A stretch of DNA of 64,000 bases from positions 1 through 64,000 of the forward strand of contig NZ_JAJGQH010000010.1 in assembly GCF_020783655.1 (NCBI RefSeq), given 5' to 3'. Position numbers and translations under genes: made by a program. Positions 56,300 to 64,000 of this stretch are shown piece by piece. How positions within the stretch are numbered: the first letter of the stretch is position 1; each line of letters opens with the position of its first letter. Source of the DNA: Xanthomonas melonis (GTDB lineage: Bacteria; Pseudomonadota; Gammaproteobacteria; Xanthomonadales; Xanthomonadaceae). The notes beneath the pieces were generated by a model. The model saw nothing but the letters and a program-made list of their open reading frames with translations. It searched no databases and was not told the DNA's origin.

Positions 56300-58420
56300 A
56301 TGAAGCTTCGTTACGCCTTGCTGCCCCTGTGTCTGTTGAGCGCCTTGCCAACGCTGTCCGCCGCGCGCGGTTTCGATGTGCGCGACATGGTGGCGCTGGA
56401 CAGAGTGTCTGCGCCTACGCTGAGCCCGGATGGCAGCGTGGTGCTGTTCGCCAAGCGCCAGGCCAAGACCGCCAACGGCAAACCGGCCACCAGCCTGTGG
56501 GTGCGCAACCTGCGCACCCGCGATGCGGCGCCGCCCAAGCGGCTCACCCCCGAGGGCTGGAACGTCAACAGCCCGGCGCTGTCGCCGGATGGCAAGACGG
56601 TGTACTTCCTCAGCAGCAAGTCCGGCAGCCAGCAGCTGTACGCGCAGCCTCTGGCCGGCGGTACCCCGCAGCAGCTCACCGCCTTCGCGGTGGACGTGGA
56701 CAGCTACAAGCTCTCGCCGGACGGCAAGCGCATTGCCTTCAGTGCCGGCGTGTTCCAGGACTGCGGCTCGGACCTGGGCTGCACCAAGAAGAAGCTGGGC
56801 GAGCGCAAGAACAGCAAGGCCAGCGGCGTGGTGTACGACCAGTTGTTCGTGCGTCACTGGGACACCTGGAACGACGGCCGTCGCAACACCTTGTTCGTGG
56901 CCGAGTTGCCGGCGGCCGGTGGCAAGGCCGTGGTCGGCGCCTCTGCCATCAGTGCCACGCTGGCCGGTGATGCGCCGTCCAAGCCGTTCGGGGGCAACGA
57001 CGATTACGCCTGGTCGCCCGATGGCGCCAGCGTGGTGGCCAGCGTGCGCATTCCGCAGCCGCATGGCCCCGAGGCGGGCAGGAACGCCAGGGCCGGTGCC
57101 AAGCCCACCGGCAACGATGAATCCTGGCAGACCAACTTCGACCTGTACCGCCTGGATGCCACCGGCAAGGCCGCGCCGGTCAACCTGACCGCGGACAACC
57201 CGGCCTGGGATGCCGGCCCGGTGTTCAGCACCGACGGCAGGACGCTGTACTACCGTGCCATGCAGCGGCCCGGCTTCGAGGCCGATCGCTTCGGCCTGAT
57301 GGCGATGGACCTGGCCAGCGGCAAGACCCGCGAGATTGCGCCGAAGTGGGATCGCTCGGCGGGCGAGATCGTGCTGAGCGAAGACGGCGCCAGCCTCTAC
57401 ACCAGTGCCGACGAACTCGGCGAGCATCCGCTGTTCAAGATCGATATCGCCAGCGGCGAGGCGACCAGGCTGGTGGGCGAGGGCAGCGTGCATGCGCCCA
57501 CGCTGGCCGGCGGCACGCTGGCGTTTACCCGCAGCTCGCTCAAGAGTGGCGACCAGATCTTCGTCAGCGATGCGCAAGGCCAGGGGCTGCGTGCCATCAC
57601 CCAGAGCGCCGCCGAGCAGCTGCCCGACGTGCAGTTCGGCGACTACGAACAGTTCAAGTTCAAGGGCTGGAACAACGACACCGTGTATGGCTATGTGGTC
57701 AAGCCGTACAACTTCCAGGAAGGCAAGACCTATCCGGTGGCGTTCCTGATCCACGGCGGCCCGCAGGGCAGCTTCGGCAATGGCTGGAGCAATCGCTGGA
57801 ATCCGCAGACCTACGCCGGCCAGGGCTATGCGGTGGTGATGATCGACTTCCACGGCTCCACCGGCTATGGCCAGGACTTCACCGATGCGATCAGCCAGCA
57901 CTGGGGCGACCGCCCGCTGGAAGACCTGCAGAAGGGCTGGGCGGCCGCGCAGAAGCAGTACGGCTTCCTCGACGGCGACAAGGCCTGCGCACTGGGCGCC
58001 AGCTATGGCGGCTACATGGTCTATTGGATGGCAGGCAACTGGAATCAACCGTGGAAGTGCTTGGTCGACCATGACGGTGTGTTCGACAACCGCACCATGG
58101 GCTATGCCACCGAGGAGTTGTGGTTCAGCGAGTGGGAAAACGGCGGCACGCCGTGGCAGAACCCGGCTGGCTACGAGAAGTTCAACCCGGTGCTGCACGT
58201 GGACAAGTGGAAGGTGCCGATGCTGGTGATCCACGGCCAACAGGATTTCCGCATCCCGGTCGAGCAGGGCCTGGCCGCGTTCACCGCGCTGCAGCGCAAG
58301 GGCATCGAATCGAAGTTCCTGTACTTCCCGGACGAGAATCACTGGGTGCTCAAACCGGACAACAGCATCCTGTGGCACGACACCGTCAATGGCTGGTTGA
58401 AACAGCATATCGGTCAGTGA
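56300..58420 (+). CDS. Secreted S9-family prolyl oligopeptidase/dipeptidyl peptidase
   Basis: A 706-residue serine peptidase with a signal peptide (KLRYALLPLCLLSALPTLSA). The N-terminal beta-propeller contains WD/TolB-like repeats (APTLSPDGSVVLFAKR; SPALSPDGKTVYFLSS; DSYKLSPDGKRIAFS). The C-terminal alpha/beta hydrolase has S568 (GASYGGYM), D649 (HGQQDFRIP) and H681 (PDENHWV). It cleaves peptides, probably acylaminoacyl- or dipeptidyl-type, in the periplasm or outside. Confidence 0.92.
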   Translation: MKLRYALLPLCLLSALPTLSAARGFDVRDMVALDRVSAPTLSPDGSVVLFAKRQAKTANGKPATSLWVRNLRTRDAAPPKRLTPEGWNVNSPALSPDGKTVYFLSSKSGSQQLYAQPLAGGTPQQLTAFAVDVDSYKLSPDGKRIAFSAGVFQDCGSDLGCTKKKLGERKNSKASGVVYDQLFVRHWDTWNDGRRNTLFVAELPAAGGKAVVGASAISATLAGDAPSKPFGGNDDYAWSPDGASVVASVRIPQPHGPEAGRNARAGAKPTGNDESWQTNFDLYRLDATGKAAPVNLTADNPAWDAGPVFSTDGRTLYYRAMQRPGFEADRFGLMAMDLASGKTREIAPKWDRSAGEIVLSEDGASLYTSADELGEHPLFKIDIASGEATRLVGEGSVHAPTLAGGTLAFTRSSLKSGDQIFVSDAQGQGLRAITQSAAEQLPDVQFGDYEQFKFKGWNNDTVYGYVVKPYNFQEGKTYPVAFLIHGGPQGSFGNGWSNRWNPQTYAGQGYAVVMIDFHGSTGYGQDFTDAISQHWGDRPLEDLQKGWAAAQKQYGFLDGDKACALGASYGGYMVYWMAGNWNQPWKCLVDHDGVFDNRTMGYATEELWFSEWENGGTPWQNPAGYEKFNPVLHVDKWKVPMLVIHGQQDFRIPVEQGLAAFTALQRKGIESKFLYFPDENHWVLKPDNSILWHDTVNGWLKQHIGQ

Positions 58421-58797
58421 CCAGAATGGTCCCGGCACTTCGCTTCGTTGCGGCGTGCCGGGATTCCTGCAGGTCTTCCTGTCCTGCCGCTGGATGCGCA
58501 TGGACGATACGCGTTTTGATGGCTGGGCCCGGGCACAACGCAATCAACCGCAGCAGCGGTCGTATCGCACGACGTGCGCAGGTGGGGGCGTCGCCTGCTG
58601 CAGCGCTCGCTCGAGACCGCGATGTGTGGCCACGACAGCGCCGGATGAGTGCGCTTGCCGGAAGCCAGCGGGCGTGCGGCAAGGCCAACGCCGGCTGATC
58701 GGGCACGGATATCATTGCCCCAGCGACATGCGGGCATGGCAAAATAGCGTTTGTTTAACTTCTGCAGTTCTTGCCGGGATCGCAAGGAACTCCCCAC
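58421..58797. other. Gene-free stretch after the S9 peptidase gene
   Basis: About 375 bases with no credible gene; it must contain the promoter of the next gene. No clear terminator or repeat is visible. Confidence 0.35.
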
Positions 58798-59283
58798 ATG
58801 CGCAGCTTCTTTCCTCCCGCTCTTTTCGGGCTCGCCCTGATCGTCAGTCCTGCCTGGAGCGCCGTTCCGCGGCAGGCGGCCAGTGCGCCGGTACGCGCAA
58901 CGGCCGCTACCGCCCCAGCGGCGGGCAGCAGTGCCGAAACCGGCGGCGGCGAGCTGCTGGTGCCGCTGCCGGCCACGCTCAAGTCGGGCATGAGCTACCG
59001 CGCCTTTTCGCAGGCGATCGCCGAGCGCGGCTGGCAGCCGGTGGATCCGCTGGCTGCCGACAGCTGCATGGCGGTGGGCGATTGCCAGATCGAATTCGTC
59101 TCGCCCGCTGCCGCCGCGCGCCTGCGCGTGCAGGTCGGTTCGCAGGACGGAGCGGCGGTGGTGCAGGGCTGGGCGGCACGGCGCATGCCGGCCGACCGCC
59201 TGGGCACGACCAGTGCCTCTCTCGACAACGCCAAGGCCAGCCCCCCTGCAGCCACGGCGACCGTGGCCGAAGAGCCACGCTGA
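58798..59283 (+). CDS. Small exported protein of unknown function
   Basis: A 161-residue protein with a signal peptide (RSFFPPALFGLALIVSPAWSA), an Ala/Pro/Thr-rich linker and a compact middle (LPATLKSGMSYRAFSQAIAERGWQPVDPLAADSCMAVGDCQIEFVS) containing two Cys that could form a disulphide. The end is again low-complexity. No known domain is recognised. ATG 58798 is used; the frame opens nine codons earlier. Confidence 0.7.
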   Translation: MRSFFPPALFGLALIVSPAWSAVPRQAASAPVRATAATAPAAGSSAETGGGELLVPLPATLKSGMSYRAFSQAIAERGWQPVDPLAADSCMAVGDCQIEFVSPAAAARLRVQVGSQDGAAVVQGWAARRMPADRLGTTSASLDNAKASPPAATATVAEEPR

Positions 59284-59405
59284 GCGCCTGCAGGCTGCGC
59301 AGCCTGCGCGGCGTATCATGAGGTAGTGCGTTGACGGTTGTCGCAGCCAGTGCGGCGTCGCCGTCCTGAAGTCGCGCCTTTCCTGATCACGAGCCCCCGT
59401 CCTGC

Positions 59406-60134
59406 ATGAAGAGCATCGATCCTGCCGATCTGGAAGCGTTGTTCGATGCCGTGCCGGACGTGCTGTTCTTCGTCAAGGATCGCGAGGGCCGCTATACCCA
59501 CGTCAATCAGACCATGCTGCGGCGATTGGGCCTGAAGTCGCGCAAGGAGTTGATCGGCAAGCGCGTGGCCGAGGTGTATCCCAGCGGGCTTGGCGCCAAC
59601 TATGCCAACCAGGACGAGCAGGTGCTGGCCGGAGAGGTCATCGATAACTTGCTGGAGCTGCACCTGTTCGCCAACCGTGAGCCGGGCTGGTGCCTGACCT
59701 GCAAGCGTCCGCTGCTGGTGGACGGCAAGGTGCACGGCATCATCGGCATTTCGCGCGACCTGGGCCCGCAGGACGGGCACGAATCGCAGTACGAGAAACT
59801 GCGGCTCGCCCTGGCCTATCTCAACGCCAATTACGCGCAGAACATCCGCATGCAGGCGCTGGTGGACATCACCGGATTCTCGATGTCCAAGCTGCAGCGT
59901 TCGTTTCGCAAGGTGTTCCAGCTCACCCCGCAACAGGTGCTGGCCAAGTTGCGTTTGCAGATGGCGATGCATCTGCTGCACGGAGACAAGAGCCTGACCG
60001 AGATCGGCCATGCCTGCGGCTTCAGCGACCAGAGCGCGTTCGCGCGGCAATTCAAGCAAGCGGTGGGCATGACGCCACGCGAGTATCGCGCGCTGGCGAA
60101 TGCGCAGCTTCACGCGGTGCCCGCTACTGAATGA
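59406..60134 (+). CDS. PAS-domain AraC-family regulator
   Basis: A 242-residue regulator. Residues ~8-120 form a PAS fold (ALFDAVPDVLFFVKDREGRYTHVNQTMLRRLGLKSRKELIGK; VHGIIGISRDL). Residues ~135-232 are the AraC DNA-binding domain with two helix-turn-helix units (MQALVDITGFSMSKLQRSFRKVF; LTEIGHACGFSDQSAFARQFKQAVGMTPREYR). A PAS sensor on an AraC output is less common than a cupin sensor. It converges with katE. Its target is unknown. Confidence 0.88.
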   Translation: MKSIDPADLEALFDAVPDVLFFVKDREGRYTHVNQTMLRRLGLKSRKELIGKRVAEVYPSGLGANYANQDEQVLAGEVIDNLLELHLFANREPGWCLTCKRPLLVDGKVHGIIGISRDLGPQDGHESQYEKLRLALAYLNANYAQNIRMQALVDITGFSMSKLQRSFRKVFQLTPQQVLAKLRLQMAMHLLHGDKSLTEIGHACGFSDQSAFARQFKQAVGMTPREYRALANAQLHAVPATE

Positions 60135-60222
60135 CTGGCTCCGCGCACCTCCAGGCAACTGTCGGAGGTGGCTTGGTGGCAAGCAGTGGTTGCAGGGTGG
60201 CTGCTGGAAAACAACCGGGCGC

Positions 60223-60243
60223 AAAACGCTCTGGGGAGAGCGT
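60223..60243 (-). terminator. Terminator of katE
   Basis: On the minus strand ACGCTCT pairs with AGAGCGT around CCCC and is followed by TTTT. It lies about 40 bases after the katE stop. Confidence 0.7.
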
Positions 60244-60281
60244 GTTACGCCCGAACTGCGGTGGGCGGTTTTGCGGTGAAC

Positions 60282-62384
60282 TCAGGCCAGCATGCGCACC
60301 TTTGGCTCGCGCGCCCACTGCCGGGTCTTGGCGGCGGCGATGAAGGCCTTGGTGTCGGCCACCGGCACGATGCCGGTGTCCTTGCCGACGTTGCCTGCCT
60401 TGAGCAGCAACTGCGCGCCCTCGTCGTAGGCAATCGCCTTCAGATGGGCCCAGGCGTTGCTGACGAAGTCCAGGGCCGCCGATTCGTTGGTCAGTTGCTT
60501 TGCCGCTGCCGACGACAGCACTACCGCCACTGCATCGAACACGATCGAAGGCGTGCCGGCCAGTTGGCCGTCGGCGGCCAATTGCGCGCCATCGCTGAGT
60601 TTGGCGCCGCCCAGCTTGGGTGCGACGATCTTGACCGTGGCACCTGCGGCTTCGGCCGCCTTGCGCACGGCTTTGATCGCTGCGGCATCGGAACCGTCGT
60701 GGATCAGGATGCCGACGGTACGGCCCTGCAAGGTGTCCTTCATCCTGCCGATCAGCTGCAAGGCCGGCGACAACGGCATATCCGTGGGCGCGACGGCGGC
60801 AGGCGGTGCGGTCGGCAGGCTGGTCATGCCCATGCCGTCGGCCACGCGCTTGGCCAGGCTCTCATCGATATGCCGCAGGTGGCCGACGATGGCTTCGCGC
60901 ACATGCGCGGTCTCCACCTTGGACAATTCGAAGACCAGCGCCGAGGCCAGATGCGCCTGCTCCGGCGCGGTCTGGCTGCGGAAGAACAGCCGCGCCTGGC
61001 TGTAATGGTCGGCAAAGCTCTCCGCGCGCACGCGGCCTTTCGCGCCATCCTCGGCCGGCGTGGCATGGCTGGGGAATCCACGCAGCGCCTCGCGCGGCGC
61101 ATCGGCCTGCAGTGAGCTCGGCTCGTAGGCCACGCGGCCCTTGGGAACTCCCATCTGCATGTGCCCATCGCGCTGGTTGTTGGCGAAGGGGCACTTGGGC
61201 GCATTGATCGGGATCTGGTGGAAGTTCGGCCCGCCCAGGCGGCTGAGCTGCGTGTCCAGATAGGAGAACAGCCGGCCTTGCAGCAGCGGATCGTTGCTGA
61301 AGTCGATACCGGGCACGATGTTGGCCGGGCAGTACGCCACCTGCTCGGTTTCGGCGAAAAAATTATCCGGCCAGCGATCCAGCACCATGCGTCCGACGAT
61401 CCGTAGCGGCACCAATTCCTCCGGGATGACCTTGGTCGAATCCAGGTGATCGAACGGGAACGCCTCGGCTTCTGTCTCGGTGAACAGCTGCACCCCCAGC
61501 TCCCATTCCGGGAAGTCGCCGTTCTGGATCGCTTCGAACAGGTCGCGGCGCTGGAAATCCGGATCCGCACCGGCCAGCTTCACCGCCTCGTCCCAGATGG
61601 TCGATTGCAATCCGAGCTTGGGCCGCCAATGAAATTTGACGAAGGTGCTTTCGCCGCGTTCGTTGAGCAGGCGGAAGCTGTGGATGCCGAAGCCTTCGAT
61701 CATGCGTAACGAACGCGGGATGGTGCGATCGCTCATCGCCCACATGATCATGTGCATCGACTCGGGTGTCAGCGAGACGAAATCCCAGAAGGTGTCATGG
61801 GCGCTGGCTGCCTGTGGGAAGCCGCGATCCGGCTCCATCTTCACCGCGTGGATCAGATCGGGGAACTTCATCGCGTCCTGGATGAAGAACACCGGGATGT
61901 TGTTGCCGACCAGATCCCAGTTGCCCTCCTTGGTGTAGAACTTCACCGCGAAGCCGCGCACGTCGCGTGGGGTGTCCACCGACCCGGCGCCGCCGGCCAC
62001 GGTGGAGAAGCGGGTGAAGACCGGGGTCTTTTCGCCCACTTCGGTCAACAGCTTGGCCGTGGTGTACTCGCTCAACGAGGCAGTCAGTTCGAAATAGCCA
62101 TGCGCAGCGCTCCCGCGCGCGTGCACGATGCGCTCGGGAATGCGCTCGTGATCGAAGTGGGTGATCTTCTCGCGCAGGATGAAGTCTTCCAGCAACGTCG
62201 GCCCGCGCGGCGTGGCGCGCAGCGAATTCTGGTTGTCGCCAACCGGAATGCCCTGATTGGTGGTCAGCTGCGGATGCGTGCCACCGGCTTTCTGATGCAA
62301 TTCATCGCCGCTGCCGCGCACGTCGTGCGCGTCTGCAGACTTGCCACCAGCGGGTGGCTGTGCGGATTTGGGGGACTTGGCCAT
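60282..62384 (-). CDS. katE: Large-subunit catalase HPII (KatE)
   Basis: A 700-residue monofunctional haem catalase that breaks down hydrogen peroxide. Catalytic H88 ([13 protein letters not shown]) and N161 (VGNNIPVFF) and the haem-ligand Y375 ([14 protein letters not shown]) are present. The C-terminal ~150 residues ([40 protein letters not shown]) are the DJ-1/PfpI-like flavodoxin domain typical of HPII. The N-terminal extension is Pro/Ala-rich. It is monocistronic on the minus strand. Confidence 0.95.
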   Translation of the reverse strand: MAKSPKSAQPPAGGKSADAHDVRGSGDELHQKAGGTHPQLTTNQGIPVGDNQNSLRATPRGPTLLEDFILREKITHFDHERIPERIVHARGSAAHGYFELTASLSEYTTAKLLTEVGEKTPVFTRFSTVAGGAGSVDTPRDVRGFAVKFYTKEGNWDLVGNNIPVFFIQDAMKFPDLIHAVKMEPDRGFPQAASAHDTFWDFVSLTPESMHMIMWAMSDRTIPRSLRMIEGFGIHSFRLLNERGESTFVKFHWRPKLGLQSTIWDEAVKLAGADPDFQRRDLFEAIQNGDFPEWELGVQLFTETEAEAFPFDHLDSTKVIPEELVPLRIVGRMVLDRWPDNFFAETEQVAYCPANIVPGIDFSNDPLLQGRLFSYLDTQLSRLGGPNFHQIPINAPKCPFANNQRDGHMQMGVPKGRVAYEPSSLQADAPREALRGFPSHATPAEDGAKGRVRAESFADHYSQARLFFRSQTAPEQAHLASALVFELSKVETAHVREAIVGHLRHIDESLAKRVADGMGMTSLPTAPPAAVAPTDMPLSPALQLIGRMKDTLQGRTVGILIHDGSDAAAIKAVRKAAEAAGATVKIVAPKLGGAKLSDGAQLAADGQLAGTPSIVFDAVAVVLSSAAAKQLTNESAALDFVSNAWAHLKAIAYDEGAQLLLKAGNVGKDTGIVPVADTKAFIAAAKTRQWAREPKVRMLA

Positions 62385-62728
62385 GGGGACTCCACGTTGG
62401 CGGGCTTGAGAGGCGAGCTAATCCGCCTGAGCCTGGAAGCGTGGCTGTTAATCGGATGTGTCTGCGTGCGAACGAATGCTCACATCCGTACCGGCTTCCC
62501 ACTCTGAAGCGTGCGCAACTGTGTGCTGCTTGCTAAGTGCCGCGTCGTTGGCGCAGCTAACGACGCTTGTGCAGGAAGCAACGCGACGCAGGCGATGGCC
62601 TGCAACAGATCTAGTGGCTGCTTGAGTGCAGGTGGAGGCGGGCATGCACTGCTGGCGATGTTGCGGATAGCGAAAGCACATGTGCTATATGTCCGGCCCG
62701 GATGGCAGCGCGTGCAGGGACGGTCGGC
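62385..62728. other. Gene-free stretch upstream of katE
   Basis: About 340 bases shared by katE (minus) and a small plus-strand gene, presumably with both promoters. I cannot identify an OxyR site or other operator by eye. Confidence 0.35.
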
Positions 62729-62956
62729 ATGACACGATTGAAGCAAATCCTCGTGTGGTCGGGAATCTGCGGGGTCTGCGCCTTATGCGCTTTCAATCTC
62801 GCCTATTGGTGGGCCTTGAGCGGCCAGTTCGACTGTGTCGAAGGCGGTTGCGGACTACTGGCCGAGCTGGTGCTCTGGCCTATCCTGAGTATCGTCCTGG
62901 TCGCTGCCGCCGCGATGCTTGCCTGGGTCGTACGACGCAGGCGCGGACGTCGCTAG
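62729..62956 (+). CDS. Small two-helix membrane protein
   Basis: A 75-residue protein with two membrane helices (about 5-27 and 46-66) separated by a short loop with two Cys (FDCVEGGCGLL), ending in an Arg-rich cytoplasmic tail (VVRRRRGRR). No known family is recognised. An in-frame ATG at 62702 would add nine residues. Confidence 0.6.
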   Translation: MTRLKQILVWSGICGVCALCAFNLAYWWALSGQFDCVEGGCGLLAELVLWPILSIVLVAAAAMLAWVVRRRRGRR

Positions 62957-63021
62957 TGCTTGCCGCGTGCGGCCCGACGATGACCATGGTTACCGACAAC
63001 TCAGATTGCTTCCATGCCCGC

Positions 63022-63060
63022 CGTCGAACCCGGCCGGAAAGGACACGGCCGGGTTCGACG
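63022..63060. terminator. Hairpin at the end of gcvP
   Basis: A perfect 14-pair stem, CGTCGAACCCGGCC with GGCCGGGTTCGACG, around an 11-base loop, 23 bases past the gcvP stop. No T run follows on the minus strand; it could serve both converging genes. Confidence 0.6.
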
Positions 63061-63082
63061 ACGGGAATGAAGTGGCGCGGAG

Positions 63083-64000
63083 TTACGCCTCGGCGTCTTC
63101 CTTGTATGCATCCACCGGGATGCAGGCGCAAATCACGTTCTTGTCGCCGTAGACGTTGTCCACGCGCGCCACCGGCGGCCAGTACTTCTGCTGCTTGAGG
63201 CTGGGCAGCGGGAAGGCGGCCAGTTCGCGCGGGTAGGCATGCGTCCACTCGCTGGCCGACACCTGCGTGGCGGTGTGCGGTGCGTGCTTGAGCGGGTTGT
63301 CCTCGCGGTCCAGGCGGCCGTCTTCGATGGCGCGGATCTCTTCGCGGATCTGGATCATCGCGTCGATGAAGCGGTCCAGCTCATGCTGCGATTCGCTTTC
63401 GGTGGGCTCCACCATCAAGGTGCCGGCGACCGGGAAGCTCAGCGTCGGCGCGTGGAAGCCGAAGTCGATCAGGCGCTTGGCGATGTCTTCGGCACCGATG
63501 CCGCTGGTCTTTTCCAGCGGGCGGATGTCCAGGATGCACTCGTGCGCGACCAGGCCGTTGCGGCCGGTGTACAGCGTCTTGTAGTGCGGTGCCAGGCGCT
63601 TGGCGATGTAGTTCGCGTTGAGCAATGCTACCTGGGTGGCCTTGCGCAGACCGGCACTGCCCATCATGGTCACGTACATCCAGCTGATCGGCAGGATCGA
63701 GGCAGAGCCATAGCTGGCCGCGCTCACCATGCCGCCGATGCGCGAGGAGTGTCCACTCCCGCTTTCGGAGTGGAGTCCGCCGCCATGGATGGCGGCAGTT
63801 TGACCTTCGCCGGCATGGATGCCGGCACGAGGTAGGTACGGCGCCAGGTGTGACTTCACCGCACACGGGCCCACGCCCGGGCCGCCGCCGCCATGCGGAA
63901 TGCAGAAGGTCTTGTGCAGGTTGAGGTGCGACACGTCCGAGCCCCACTTGCCAGGCTTGGCCACGCCGACCAGCGCGTTCATGTTGGCGCCGTCGGTGTA
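63083..64000 (-). CDS. gcvP: Glycine dehydrogenase (decarboxylating) P protein, C-terminal part, cut by window edge
   Basis: The last 305 residues of the PLP-dependent P subunit of the glycine cleavage system. The visible part begins [12 protein letters not shown] and includes the PLP-Lys region [22 protein letters not shown] and [17 protein letters not shown]. The 5' part lies outside the window. Between LAPYLPR and MVSAASYGS the protein carries an unusual Gly/His-rich stretch ([16 protein letters not shown] and on), encoded by palindromic DNA; the equivalent linker in E. coli GcvP is, from memory, about half as long. Confidence 0.93.
   Translation of the reverse strand, partial: YTDGANMNALVGVAKPGKWGSDVSHLNLHKTFCIPHGGGGPGVGPCAVKSHLAPYLPRAGIHAGEGQTAAIHGGGLHSESGSGHSSRIGGMVSAASYGSASILPISWMYVTMMGSAGLRKATQVALLNANYIAKRLAPHYKTLYTGRNGLVAHECILDIRPLEKTSGIGAEDIAKRLIDFGFHAPTLSFPVAGTLMVEPTESESQHELDRFIDAMIQIREEIRAIEDGRLDREDNPLKHAPHTATQVSASEWTHAYPRELAAFPLPSLKQQKYWPPVARVDNVYGDKNVICACIPVDAYKEDAEA
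63752..63826. repeat. Three palindromes inside gcvP, read in frame
   Basis: Three hairpins lie in a row: TCCACTCC/GGAGTGGA (63752-63774), GCCGCC-ATGGAT-GGCGGC (63779-63796) and GCCGGC-ATGGAT-GCCGGC (63809-63826). The second and third share an identical loop. They look like REP-type intergenic palindromes but are translated within gcvP without breaking the frame. Confidence 0.75.

Noticed and set aside
56180..58543. 787-codon minus-strand frame opposite the S9 peptidase
   Set aside because: Antisense shadow without any family match; the plus strand has an intact Ser-Asp-His triad and propeller repeats.

Overview
The window is high-GC chromosomal DNA from a Xanthomonas (gamma-proteobacterium, Xanthomonadaceae). 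Genus-level markers are an X-T4SS effector with a Gln-rich XVIPCD tail and its lipoprotein partner, a lexA2-imuA-imuB-dnaE2 cassette with the palindrome TGTACAAATGTACA, a small protein resembling the XAC0095 family, and dispersed palindromic intergenic repeats. I see no rRNA, tRNA, CRISPR array, transposase or integrase. The last gene (gcvP, minus strand) runs off the right edge.

Layout. 1-0.9 kb: repeat-rich DNA, then a PilH-like receiver. 1.5-8.4 kb: hflK-hflC, a DUF2065 membrane protein, purA and a secreted M1 aminopeptidase. 8.5-10.7 kb (minus): antibacterial type IV secretion effector/immunity pair. 11.0-12.4 kb: divergent bdcA/bdcR. 12.4-20.2 kb: a defence locus, made of a broken ParE-type toxin relic followed by a type I restriction-modification operon in the order hsdR, winged-helix gene, nucleotidyltransferase gene, hsdM, hsdS; the hsdS product has an additional ~200-residue C-terminal domain. 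20.3-25.9 kb: XAC0095-like gene behind a structured leader, then CHASE2 protein, small exported protein, M48 metalloprotease and a polytopic membrane protein. 26-28.6 kb: TetR regulator, histidine phosphatase, NAD(P)HX dehydratase. 28.8-37.8 kb: GH92 glycosidase, cNMP-binding/thioredoxin-reductase-like fusion, EAL phosphodiesterase, single-domain HD (p)ppGpp-hydrolase-like protein, class II UvrA. 38-42 kb (minus): three-subunit molybdenum aldehyde/xanthine oxidoreductase. 42.5-45 kb: GIY-YIG-like protein, cupin, histone-H1-like protein and a Doc toxin with an AbrB-type antitoxin. 45.2-51.3 kb: lexA2-imuA-imuB-dnaE2 SOS mutagenesis operon. 51.7-64 kb: HDOD protein, OPT transporter with a mosaic 3' part, outer-membrane MetA-like protein, S9 peptidase, exported small protein, PAS-AraC regulator, katE catalase, small membrane protein and the 3' end of gcvP.

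Housekeeping genes alternate with accessory modules for conflict and stress: interbacterial toxin delivery, restriction-modification, toxin-antitoxin, SOS mutagenesis and catalase. The features most worth following are the wHTH-nucleotidyltransferase pair embedded in the hsd operon together with the long HsdS tail, the effector/immunity pair whose toxin domain I cannot name, a CHASE2/M48 envelope cluster, palindromic DNA read in frame inside gcvP, and the recombinant-looking end of the OPT gene.
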